From NCBI GenBank assembly GCA_963976865.1, contig CAXBLY010000001.1, positions 372,001-436,000 of the forward strand: a stretch of 64,000 nt of DNA. The letters are read 5' to 3'. The DNA is from UBA1858 sp963976865 (GTDB taxonomy: Bacteria; Pseudomonadota; Gammaproteobacteria; UBA4575). The position numbers were made by a program, and so were the translations under genes. The notes beneath the pieces were generated by a model. That model was not told the origin of the DNA, ran no database searches, and worked only from the letters and a program-made list of their open reading frames with translations. Below, piece after piece: positions 9,701 to 17,643 of the stretch; position 1 is the first letter of the stretch, and every line of letters begins with the position of its first letter.

Positions 9701-10027
9701 TTAAATACTCTGATCTATAAACGCCGTTAATTGTGACTTTGATAATGCACCCACTTTGGTGGACTGTACATCACCGCCCTTGAATATCATCAGTGTGGGT
9801 ATTCCACGAATACCAAATTTAGGGGGTGTAGCTGGATTATCATCAATATTCAACTTGGTAATTTTTAATTTGCCATCGTAATCGGCGGCTATTTCATCAA
9901 GAATTGGGGCAATCATTTTGCATGGCCCACACCACTCTGCCCAGTAGTCAACAAGTACTGGTACATCACTTTGTAATACTTCCTGCTCAAACGATGAATC
10001 TGTAATGTGCGTGATATTGTCACTCAC
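9701..10027 (-). CDS. trxA: Thioredoxin 1
   Basis: Small dithiol oxidoreductase that keeps cytoplasmic proteins such as ribonucleotide reductase reduced. It has 108 residues, the family norm. The active site WCGPC has cysteines at residues 33 and 36, and the cis-proline segment GIRGIPTLMIFKGG is intact. The N-terminus (ITHITDSSFEQEVL) and length fit thioredoxin 1 rather than a periplasmic homologue, since there is no signal peptide. It lies upstream of rho on the same strand. Confidence 0.97.
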   Translation of the reverse strand: MSDNITHITDSSFEQEVLQSDVPVLVDYWAEWCGPCKMIAPILDEIAADYDGKLKITKLNIDDNPATPPKFGIRGIPTLMIFKGGDVQSTKVGALSKSQLTAFIDQSI

Positions 10028-10191
10028 TTATGGACGCTCCTAATGACTATATGATGAATTTAATCAGACTTTGGTGAAATTTAATTGTATATTTAACGCA
10101 TATTTGCTGTGAAAACAAGTTTAGTTTTACCTGCACACAGTCAGCGGTTATTCACAGACTGAATGATAAATACCACGTTATACTACTCATT

Positions 10192-11091
10192 ATGACAATT
10201 AAAGGACTTATCGGCGTCATCGGCGGGAGCGGATTTGTGGGCAGCGAATTGTGCGCCGAACTAATCAGGTCAGGCTATTCCGTTAGACTTTTGACACGCA
10301 ACGTTAACAAATGCCGGCATCTCAGGGTTTTACCATTACTTTCTGTTACCCAGGTGAAGGATTACCGTGCTAATACGCTTGCAACTGCTCTGCAGGGCTG
10401 TCATGCAGTGGTAAATTTAATAGGTATCCTTAACGAAAAAGGTAATGACGGCAAAGAGTTTCACAAGATACATGTCGGTATTACACGCGCTGTACTCAAT
10501 GCATGCGAGAACGCAAAAATTCCCCGACTGCTACAAATGAGTGCGCTCAATGCTGACGCTGATGCGCCGAGCCATTACCTGCGCAGTAAAGGAAAGGCTG
10601 AAAACTATCTCAGGCTGTTTGCGGAATCACCTCTGCATTACACCATATTCAGGCCTTCTGTCATTTTTGGTGATGGCGACAGTTTTTTAAACCGGTTTGC
10701 CGGTTTGCTAAAGATTATCCCCATAGCCTTTCCACTGGCCTGTGCAAATGCACGTTTCGCGCCTGTTTATGTGGGTGATGTTGCTAAAAAATTTGTGTCA
10801 TCAATCGATGATAGATCTACCTTTAATCAATCCTACGAACTGTGCGGACCTGAAGATTTCAGCCTTAAAGAGTTAGTCCAATACACTGCAAATGTATGCG
10901 GATATCATCGGACAGTACTTGAGCTTCCGATGTTTTTATCCAGATTTCAGGCTGCCGTATTTGAATATATACCTGGCAAACCTTTCTCTAAAGACAACCT
11001 GAATTCTCTAAAGCTTGATAGCGTATGTGACGGCTGCATTCCATGTCCCACTTCATTAGCCGCCATCGCCCCTACTTATCTGACCAGATAG
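10192..11091 (+). CDS. NDUFA9-like SDR-family NAD(P)-binding oxidoreductase
   Basis: A 299-residue extended short-chain dehydrogenase/atypical epimerase. The N-terminal Rossmann motif GVIGGSGFVGSEL, later QMSALNADADAPSHYLRSK and the FRPSVIFGDGDSF segment are typical of the bacterial group related to the complex I subunit NDUFA9 (COG0702). The substrate is unknown; relatives have been tied to quinone biology and complex I assembly. Its 3' end overlaps the convergent aminopeptidase gene by 36 nt. Confidence 0.85.
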   Translation: MTIKGLIGVIGGSGFVGSELCAELIRSGYSVRLLTRNVNKCRHLRVLPLLSVTQVKDYRANTLATALQGCHAVVNLIGILNEKGNDGKEFHKIHVGITRAVLNACENAKIPRLLQMSALNADADAPSHYLRSKGKAENYLRLFAESPLHYTIFRPSVIFGDGDSFLNRFAGLLKIIPIAFPLACANARFAPVYVGDVAKKFVSSIDDRSTFNQSYELCGPEDFSLKELVQYTANVCGYHRTVLELPMFLSRFQAAVFEYIPGKPFSKDNLNSLKLDSVCDGCIPCPTSLAAIAPTYLTR

Positions 11092-12168
11092 AAATTCATC
11101 TTTACTGACTGGATGACATTTTCCGTTGTGTAAAAATTCAGATCGCTGCTGCTTGTTTAATCGTTGTGTGCTTTCTACGACTCGATAAAATTCGTCAAAG
11201 CGTTCATGGCATTTTTTGAACAACGATATAAATTCAGGCACTAATGCCGAATAAGTAGACATTGCATTTAATTTCGCATTATTCATGTCTTCCAAAAGCC
11301 ATTGCTCGTAGGATTCACCTTCCTCCCACTGTTTCAGCCTGCTTCGCACTGTCTGTTGATATGCCACCAGTGCTTCCCGTTTAAGGCGACGTTGTTCTGC
11401 TTCGCTTAAGCTTGTCGCGTATATCCTGGCAAGCTGCTGTCGCAATTTATCTACAATCAGGTATATCTGCTGAGTTTCCTGTCTGGATTTCAGATACCGT
11501 GTCAGGTGAGTGTGTTTTTTTTCAGACTCCAGCCAGGCGATCACTCCCAGCTGTCCCACTGCGGATGCAAATGCTTCATTGAAATCTGTATCGTTTTTTA
11601 TATATAACTGCTGGTGAGCCAATTCGTGGAATATATATTCGGCAGTTGCAAGTTCTCCTCTATCCAGCATGCTACTTAGCACGGGATCACTGAACCAGCC
11701 CAGGGTTGAATAAGCCGGCACCGGAGCAATATACACATCGAGTTGTTGCTGCCTGAGCTGACTGGCAAATTGATGTGCTTTGGCCTCGTTAAAATACCCC
11801 CGGTATGGCACACATCCAATCACCCAGAAACACCATGACTCTGCCTGCAATGAAAGTGCAGGTGCGGCAAATACTATCCAGGTAACATAATCACGGTTGA
11901 GCTCGACATAACTGGTGTAACTCTTATTATCCGGCAGGTGTAATTGTTCAGAGGCAAATTCTCGTATTCTTAAAATTTTTTTAAATTTATCTTTTTGTGC
12001 CTGAGTCAGATGTTCATCATTTATCAAGCTCGATATCGGCTGTCTGTCGCTCATCAGTTTTAGATGTCCGCTACCTGTATGCGCAATATAGGCAATCGAT
12101 GAACATGCCGTAAGCTGCAATAGACTGATCAAAATCAGAAACCGGGTTAGAATGCTTTTATCAAACAC
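11056..12168 (-). CDS. Predicted lipoprotein aminopeptidase (PF10023-type)
   Basis: A 370-residue predicted zinc peptidase. The N-terminus has a lipoprotein signal peptide with lipobox LTAC, giving a lipidated cysteine near residue 22. The zinc-binding motif HELAH lies in YIFHELAHQQLYIK, and a downstream EAFASAVGQLG supplies a likely third ligand. This arrangement fits the 'putative aminopeptidase' family of proteobacteria (COG4324). The start is GTG; no later ATG occurs before residue 39, which would lose the signal peptide. It is divergent from cca with only 20 nt between the start codons. Substrate unknown. Confidence 0.82.
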   Translation of the reverse strand: MFDKSILTRFLILISLLQLTACSSIAYIAHTGSGHLKLMSDRQPISSLINDEHLTQAQKDKFKKILRIREFASEQLHLPDNKSYTSYVELNRDYVTWIVFAAPALSLQAESWCFWVIGCVPYRGYFNEAKAHQFASQLRQQQLDVYIAPVPAYSTLGWFSDPVLSSMLDRGELATAEYIFHELAHQQLYIKNDTDFNEAFASAVGQLGVIAWLESEKKHTHLTRYLKSRQETQQIYLIVDKLRQQLARIYATSLSEAEQRRLKREALVAYQQTVRSRLKQWEEGESYEQWLLEDMNNAKLNAMSTYSALVPEFISLFKKCHERFDEFYRVVESTQRLNKQQRSEFLHNGKCHPVSKDEFLSGQISRGDGG

Positions 12169-12188
12169 AATTTAGTTGACCATAAATA

Positions 12189-13334
12189 ATGCAAAAATAT
12201 CTGGTTGGAGGTGCGGTTCGCGATCGCCTGTTGAGTCTACCAGTACATGAACGGGACTGGGTAATCGTAGGATCCACACCGCAAGAGATGCTCAGCCTGG
12301 GTTACCGCCAGGTTGGCAAGGACTTTCCTGTTTTCCTGCACCCGCAATCGACTGAAGAATATGCACTTGCACGTACTGAACGTAAATCTGGTAAGGGGCA
12401 CAAAGGTTTTCAGGTATTCAGTACGCCCGACATCACTCTGGAAGAAGACTTACTGCGACGTGATTTAACCATCAACGCGATTGCAGAAGATGAACATGGC
12501 AATTTAACTGACCCATACGGTGGATTAGACGACATTAAAAATCGAATTCTGCGTCATGTGTCTCCTGCTTTTTCAGAGGACCCGTTACGCGTACTCAGAG
12601 TAGCCAGATTTGCGGCTCGCTTCTGGCACCTGGGCTTTACCATTGATGCCTCGACATTAGAACTGATGTCATTGATCAGCCATAGTGACGAGTTAGAACA
12701 ACTGTCAAAAGAACGCATATGGCAAGAGACTAAACGCGCGTTAGAAACTGATCATCCTGAAATTTATGTGCTGGTCCTTCTACAGATTGGTGCACTGGAA
12801 AAAATTGCACCCTCTCTTCATCAGTCACTACAGTGCAAACCAGCATTATTGAGATTGCCAAAGCTACGCGATATTAGTGGTCATGCTTTTAGATATACCG
12901 GCTTAGCTATGATCGCAAGTGAGCAAAATGCTGTTTTCAGTCCGGCGATAACCAACAACATCAACACACATTTCGCATGTCCCAATTCAGTACAGGAACT
13001 TGCAACATTAACAAGCAGTCATTTTACTGAATGCTGCAATGCACTTTCTGCCAGCAGTGAGAATATTTACAGGATACTGAATAAGCTTGATGCTTTTCGA
13101 CGACAATCACGTTGCCTTTATATTCTGGACTGCATGCGCGCAATGCTAGGTCTTTTTGATCACCTGCCTTCTACCTCTCTGGACTTTCTTTATTCTATGG
13201 TGCCACAACTAAACACAATCAAATTAGACCCCCAACATCAGGAGAGATTAGCAGGCAAAGAAATAGGCGATGCACTAACGGTACTGCGCAAACAGTTTAT
13301 CGATAATAAAAAAACATCATTTACTGTTAAATAA
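12189..13334 (+). CDS. cca: CCA tRNA nucleotidyltransferase
   Basis: Adds or repairs the 3'-terminal CCA of tRNAs without a template. The class II nucleotidyltransferase motifs are present: YLVGGAVRDRLL near the N-terminus, ERDWVIVGS, the TERKSGKGHKGF loop, RRDLTINAIA, and the nucleotide-selecting region LRVLRVARFAARF with KERIWQE. The gene has 381 codons, against 412 in E. coli. The C-terminal part lacks a recognisable HD phosphohydrolase motif (no H...HD...GK block), so it appears to be the single-function form. It shares 8 nt of 3' sequence with the convergent uppP. Confidence 0.95.
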   Translation: MQKYLVGGAVRDRLLSLPVHERDWVIVGSTPQEMLSLGYRQVGKDFPVFLHPQSTEEYALARTERKSGKGHKGFQVFSTPDITLEEDLLRRDLTINAIAEDEHGNLTDPYGGLDDIKNRILRHVSPAFSEDPLRVLRVARFAARFWHLGFTIDASTLELMSLISHSDELEQLSKERIWQETKRALETDHPEIYVLVLLQIGALEKIAPSLHQSLQCKPALLRLPKLRDISGHAFRYTGLAMIASEQNAVFSPAITNNINTHFACPNSVQELATLTSSHFTECCNALSASSENIYRILNKLDAFRRQSRCLYILDCMRAMLGLFDHLPSTSLDFLYSMVPQLNTIKLDPQHQERLAGKEIGDALTVLRKQFIDNKKTSFTVK

Positions 13335-14118
13335 ATGCAAACAAAAGCACACCCAGTGCAAGTCTATATATAACAAATGGCATCATCCCAACGATACTGA
13401 CAAACCGAACAAATGCCTGAATACATATATAGGCAACCAGCCCGGATAACATAAACACACCCAGCATCGCACCGGCATCCATCTGCACAGGAGATGACAT
13501 AACCTGCATTAGCTTATAGCTTATCGCTGCCAGAATTGTGGGTATCGACAATAGAAAAGAGAAGCGTGCAGCAGCTACTTTTGACAAACCCATTATCAGA
13601 CCCGCAGTCATTGTGACGCCGGACCTTGATGTTCCAGGTATTAGCGCAAATATCTGCGCAAAACCAATAAACAGCACTCCTTTCCAGCAAAGCTTGTATT
13701 CATCATGCAATTCTTTACTCGTCTTGTCCGCATAGGCAAGTGCTAGCGCAAACAGTATGGTTGTTATTGCAATAACATAGGCGCTACGCAGATATTGTTC
13801 AATAAAGTCTGCCAGCAACAAACCTGCAATAACTATAGGAATAGTTGCAATGATTACTGATGAAATCAGATGTAACGTTTCCTGATTTTCCTGCGCTTTC
13901 GGATTAAGTACTGCGCGCATCATTTCACGCAACTCTTTTCTGAAATAAACCATCACTGCAACTAAACTGCCTGCATGTGCAGCGACATCCATCAGCAAGC
14001 CCTGATCCTCCCAACCCATTACAATTGAGATCAACACTAAATGTGCTGAACTCGAAACCGGCAAGAACTCAGTCAGACCCTGGATAATACCTAATGCAAT
14101 TATTTGTATTAAATCCAT
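13327..14118 (-). CDS. uppP: Undecaprenyl-diphosphatase UppP (BacA)
   Basis: Integral membrane phosphatase that recycles undecaprenyl pyrophosphate to the carrier lipid used in cell-wall synthesis; overproduction gives bacitracin resistance in related bacteria. It has 263 residues with about eight membrane helices. The two catalytic segments are clear: GLTEFLPVSSSAHLVL near residue 14, with its glutamate and serines, and PGTSRSGVTMTAGLIMGL near residue 160. It is 14 nt downstream of the MidA-like methyltransferase on the same strand. Confidence 0.97.
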   Translation of the reverse strand: MDLIQIIALGIIQGLTEFLPVSSSAHLVLISIVMGWEDQGLLMDVAAHAGSLVAVMVYFRKELREMMRAVLNPKAQENQETLHLISSVIIATIPIVIAGLLLADFIEQYLRSAYVIAITTILFALALAYADKTSKELHDEYKLCWKGVLFIGFAQIFALIPGTSRSGVTMTAGLIMGLSKVAAARFSFLLSIPTILAAISYKLMQVMSSPVQMDAGAMLGVFMLSGLVAYICIQAFVRFVSIVGMMPFVIYRLALGVLLFAFI

Positions 14119-14132
14119 CGTTCAAGTTTTCT

Positions 14133-15302
14133 TTATAAGCGGTGAAGCATATCTCTGGTTGTAAACTGTTCAGACGCGAATTCCATGTTTTTAGATAACA
14201 CCATGACTTGAAATCGTTCGCCCATTTCCGCGGGCATCATTAATCGTTTGATTTCTGCCTGCTGCTCCAGCGTGAATGCACCTTGAGTATTCGACATCAC
14301 TTTTTCAACAGCATGACTTGCCAATAAAAAATGGGCCTGAGTACTATAAGAAATCACATTTAAACCACTATCTACTCCAGCTTCAGCTAGTGCTGTAAAA
14401 TCAACATTACACGAAATATCCTGCAGCCCAGGCCAAAGCAAGGGCTGCTCATTGGCTACGTGACGATAATGGCAGATCAATGTGCCCATTGAACGCTGTT
14501 CGTGATAGTACTCGCTGCGAGCATAACCATAGTCAACATAAAAAAATATCCCCTGATTCACAAACGAAGCTATTTGCTCGATAAATCCAGCTAATTGTAG
14601 ATTAATATCACACTGGTACGGGCTGCCGGATTTGTTAATCACCTCTTCAGGCAGGCGCTCACGTATCAGGGTCGACAAGTTGTCATCTGCAGGTATGTCA
14701 ACAAACTGGAAATCACCTTTCCCGTCTATACTGACGCATCGTTCTGATATGTTTTGATTTTCGACTGAGACCAGTTTAACGGGTAGCGCATCCAGCACTT
14801 CATTCGCTATCACCACTGCACATTCAATGGGTGCTTTCATATCATCGAGCCACTCAATACGACAGGCAGATTGTGTAGACTTCAATAAATCCTGTTGCCT
14901 TGACCTCAATGCAGTACTTTTTTCAAGTATGTAATAGCACTGCGGCAAGCAGTCTTCCTGTTGCATTGCCTGAATCAGGTCAGCCGCAAATTTACCGCTA
15001 CCGGCACCAATCTCAATCACAGAAAAAACACCTAGTTGCTGTGCAATGCTTTTTATATGCAGTGCAAATGCACACGCGAAAAAATTGCTGCTTTCAGGGC
15101 TGGTTGTAAAGTCGCCTTTTTCACCAAAAATATCACTGCCACTTTCGTAATAACCCACTTCTTCAGCATATAAACATAGCTGCATATAACGCTGGAAACT
15201 GACAGGACGGTTGTTGCGATGTATTTCGTCCACAATTATTTGTCGACAACGATTGCTGCGTTGTTTTTCTTTCTCGGAAGGCGTTGGCATATCAATACGC
15301 AT
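14133..15302 (-). CDS. MidA/NDUFAF7-like SAM-dependent methyltransferase
   Basis: A 389-residue class I methyltransferase of the COG1565 group, related to the mitochondrial complex I assembly factor NDUFAF7 (MidA). It shows FTTSPESSNFFA near the N-terminus, the SAM-binding loop VIEIGAGSGKFAADL, ANEVLDALPV and the late motif FYVDYGYARSEYY. In eukaryotes the enzyme methylates an arginine in a complex I subunit; the bacterial target is not established. It is divergent from folM, with 86 nt between the start codons. Confidence 0.88.
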   Translation of the reverse strand: MRIDMPTPSEKEKQRSNRCRQIIVDEIHRNNRPVSFQRYMQLCLYAEEVGYYESGSDIFGEKGDFTTSPESSNFFACAFALHIKSIAQQLGVFSVIEIGAGSGKFAADLIQAMQQEDCLPQCYYILEKSTALRSRQQDLLKSTQSACRIEWLDDMKAPIECAVVIANEVLDALPVKLVSVENQNISERCVSIDGKGDFQFVDIPADDNLSTLIRERLPEEVINKSGSPYQCDINLQLAGFIEQIASFVNQGIFFYVDYGYARSEYYHEQRSMGTLICHYRHVANEQPLLWPGLQDISCNVDFTALAEAGVDSGLNVISYSTQAHFLLASHAVEKVMSNTQGAFTLEQQAEIKRLMMPAEMGERFQVMVLSKNMEFASEQFTTRDMLHRL

Positions 15303-15388
15303 TAATACGCAAGCTCTGTAAATATCAGCAACAATCTACTCATGACGATATGGTACATTAAACAAAATTTAAATCGTTGGGATTATTT

Positions 15389-16132
15389 ATGGAACCTACA
15401 CATAGTCGCGTTGCTCTGGTCACCGGCTCCGCAAAACGAATTGGTGCCGAAGTAGTGCGCAGACTTCACGCCGAAGGCTTACGTGTGATACTACACTTCA
15501 ACGGATCGCAAAGTGCGGCTGATGCCATCGCCGATGAGCTCAATGCAATTCGTCAAGACAGTGTTAAAACCGTACAATTTAATCTGCTTGATTTTGATCA
15601 GCTAGATACATTCGCCAGCCAGATTACCGCAATTTGGGGAAGACTGGATGTACTGGTAAATAACGCCTCGACGTTTTATCCCACACCCATACAGGAGATC
15701 AGCCTGGATACATGGAACGACCTTATTGGCGTTAATCTGCAGGCCCCTCTCTTTTTAAGCAAAGCATTAGCACCGTCACTGACTAAACACAAAGGCTGTA
15801 TTGTTAATATTGTTGACATACATTCAGAACGTCCACTCAAAGGATATACAGTCTACTGTATTGCTAAAGCCGGGCTTGCCATGTTGACTAAATCCCTGGC
15901 ACGCGAACTGGCGCCTGCAGTGAGAGTTAATGGTATATCTCCTGGCGCTATTATGTGGCCAGAGATAGAAGACTATGAACCCGTACACCAGGAAATTATT
16001 GAGCGCACGGCACTTAAAAGAGAAGGCAACCCGAAAGACATTGCTGACAGTGTCTGGTTTCTGGCAAATTCTGCCAGTTATATTACCGGACAAATTATTG
16101 CCGTCGATGGAGGACGCACATTAAGCAACTAG
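15389..16132 (+). CDS. folM: Pteridine reductase / dihydromonapterin reductase-like SDR (FolM)
   Basis: Short-chain dehydrogenase of the pteridine reductase type, expected to reduce dihydropterin or dihydrofolate using NADPH. The cofactor motif VTGSAKRIGAEVVRRL contains the arginine seen in pteridine reductases (TGxxxRxG). The catalytic Tyr-xxx-Lys is in YCIAK, and the C-terminus has ITGQIIAVDGGRTL. I take the ATG at 15389 (247 residues) rather than an in-frame TTG at 15377. Proximity to folK and folB, which converge on it from the other strand, supports the pterin assignment over a generic SDR. Confidence 0.85.
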   Translation: MEPTHSRVALVTGSAKRIGAEVVRRLHAEGLRVILHFNGSQSAADAIADELNAIRQDSVKTVQFNLLDFDQLDTFASQITAIWGRLDVLVNNASTFYPTPIQEISLDTWNDLIGVNLQAPLFLSKALAPSLTKHKGCIVNIVDIHSERPLKGYTVYCIAKAGLAMLTKSLARELAPAVRVNGISPGAIMWPEIEDYEPVHQEIIERTALKREGNPKDIADSVWFLANSASYITGQIIAVDGGRTLSN

Positions 16133-16220
16133 CGATTGTAATGATGTACCTTAACGCAGATTGATTATTTGATTTATTCCAGCCATATCTGCAGGCCTGT
16201 TAGCAACCAAACAACCGGCT

Positions 16221-16703
16221 TCACTCAACCAGCTTCAATTCGACATTTTCCTTATCAAAATCTTCCCACAGCTGGGCAAATGATGTTTTCAGTATGGGGT
16301 GACTCATATCACCGGCAATATCTACCAGCGGCTTCAGGACAAAAGCATATTTAGTAATATCTGAACTGGGTAAGTGAACACCGTCTTTATTGATGGTAGC
16401 CATGCCATATAGCAGTTGATCCAGATCGATAGTGCGGGAAATATACTGGTTCTTGCTATCTCTTACTCGACCGTGCTGAGCTTCCAGTTCGCGCAAGTAC
16501 TGGCGCATTTCGGGTGGCGAAATATCGGTATCCAGTCCGACCACTAAGTTATGGAAATCATCGCCACTAAAACCTTCAGAGGCAGTTTCATAAATAGGGG
16601 AGACCTGCAGCTGGCCAAATTTTTCGGCCAACTCCTCAAGCACCTGAGGGATATGAATATGCTTGTCGATATTGCTACCGATGCCGATATAGACCTTTTC
16701 CAC
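16221..16703 (-). CDS. folK: 6-hydroxymethyl-7,8-dihydropterin pyrophosphokinase FolK
   Basis: HPPK, which transfers pyrophosphate from ATP to hydroxymethyldihydropterin before dihydropteroate synthesis. It has 160 residues (E. coli 159). The N-terminal YIGIGSN and the signature SRTIDLDQLLYG, with the Mg-binding aspartates, are present, as is RDLRELEAQHG-like pterin contact sequence (REL..QHGR). The start is GTG, 3 nt after the folB stop, so folB and folK are translationally coupled. Confidence 0.95.
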   Translation of the reverse strand: MEKVYIGIGSNIDKHIHIPQVLEELAEKFGQLQVSPIYETASEGFSGDDFHNLVVGLDTDISPPEMRQYLRELEAQHGRVRDSKNQYISRTIDLDQLLYGMATINKDGVHLPSSDITKYAFVLKPLVDIAGDMSHPILKTSFAQLWEDFDKENVELKLVE

Positions 16704-16706
16704 TGA

Positions 16707-17063
16707 TTAAACTCTTTCTCCACGCTCTATAACAACACCTACCGCTGCAGATCCTCTTACTGCACCAGGTTTCGCAATTGAAATGCGCAGCCATGGAATA
16801 TTAAATTCCTCCATCACTTTTGTCGCAATAAGTTCGATAAGTGTCTCAACCAGCTTTGGCTGATTTTCATCCACAAGGGCGCGTATTCTCTGAGAAATCG
16901 CTTTATAATCAAGGGTATACTCAAGATCATCGGTACTGGCTGCTTTCGAAATATCCGTGGCCATTTCAAGATTGATGGTGATTCTCTGACGTACCTGACG
17001 CTCCCAGCCAAATACGCCTATAACGGCATCCATGCTTAAATCACGTATAAATACTGTGTCCAT
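16707..17063 (-). CDS. folB: Dihydroneopterin aldolase FolB
   Basis: Converts 7,8-dihydroneopterin to 6-hydroxymethyl-7,8-dihydropterin and glycolaldehyde in folate synthesis. It has 118 residues, as usual. The N-terminus IRDLSMDAVIGVFGWER holds the pterin-anchoring glutamate, and the C-terminal ISIAKPGAVRGSAAVGV holds the catalytic lysine. It is the first gene of a two-gene unit with folK, transcribed away from rpmB. Confidence 0.95.
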   Translation of the reverse strand: MDTVFIRDLSMDAVIGVFGWERQVRQRITINLEMATDISKAASTDDLEYTLDYKAISQRIRALVDENQPKLVETLIELIATKVMEEFNIPWLRISIAKPGAVRGSAAVGVVIERGERV

Positions 17064-17114
17064 AGTCGAGCTGAGTTTCCTTATCTGTTATCTAATCGGC
17101 CAATCCATAATCGA

Positions 17115-17143
17115 TTGCTTCAATATATTGTCTACCATATACC
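17115..17143 (+). promoter_or_regulatory. Putative sigma-70 promoter of rpmB-rpmG
   Basis: TTGCTT at 17115-17120 and TATACC at 17138-17143 are separated by 17 nt, about 55 nt before the rpmB start. Each hexamer matches the consensus at four of six positions. This is the best candidate in the 135-nt folB/rpmB divergent gap; it has not been tested. Confidence 0.4.
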
Positions 17144-17198
17144 TTTCTGTTAAGGTACGCCGCCCGTACGTAATATACAAACACAAGAACTTTTTACA

Positions 17199-17435
17199 AT
17201 GTCTAGAATATGCCAAGTTACCGGTAAGCGACCTGTTGCAGGAAACAACGTTTCGCATGCGCATAATAAAACGCGCCGAAGATTTCTTCCAAATTTACAC
17301 ACTCATCGATTCTGGGTAGAAAGCGAAGGCCGCTGGGTCAAATTGCGTTTATCTACCAAAGGAATGCGAATTATTGATAAAAAAGGGATCGATGCTGTGC
17401 TTGCAGACATGCGCTCTCGCGGTGAATCAGCCTAA
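17199..17435 (+). CDS. rpmB: 50S ribosomal protein L28
   Basis: Large-subunit ribosomal protein of 78 residues, identical in length to E. coli L28. It begins MSRICQVTGKRP and contains HTHRFWVESEGRWVKLRLS and the C-terminal IIDKKGIDAVL, all family hallmarks. rpmG follows after 30 nt, the conserved rpmBG pair. Confidence 0.97.
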   Translation: MSRICQVTGKRPVAGNNVSHAHNKTRRRFLPNLHTHRFWVESEGRWVKLRLSTKGMRIIDKKGIDAVLADMRSRGESA

Positions 17436-17465
17436 ACAGCACCGCTAAACGATCGAGATAAAATC

Positions 17466-17621
17466 ATGCGAGATAAAATCAAGTTAGTTTCTACAGCAGA
17501 CACTGGTCACTATTACACGACCACCAAGAACAAGCGCACCATGCCAGACAAGATGGAGATCAAAAAATACGATCCCGTGGTTCGCAAGCACGTGCTTTAC
17601 AAAGAAGCAAAAATCAAATAG
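17466..17621 (+). CDS. rpmG: 50S ribosomal protein L33
   Basis: A 51-residue large-subunit protein read directly from the sequence: MRDKIKLVSTADTGHYYTTT at the start, KRTMPDKMEIKKYDP in the middle, KEAKIK at the end. This matches the zinc-free, cysteine-less type of L33 usual in gammaproteobacteria. It is second in the rpmB-rpmG unit and ends 22 nt before the convergent desaturase stop. Confidence 0.97.
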   Translation: MRDKIKLVSTADTGHYYTTTKNKRTMPDKMEIKKYDPVVRKHVLYKEAKIK

Positions 17622-17643
17622 TTAAATTCCCCGGCCATTCAGG

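Noticed and set aside
10148..10156. TTATTCACA, a perfect match to the DnaA box
   Set aside because: It is a single copy with no cluster of further boxes, AT-rich unwinding element or dnaA/dnaN gene nearby. A few such 9-mers are expected by chance in 64 kb, so I do not call an origin.
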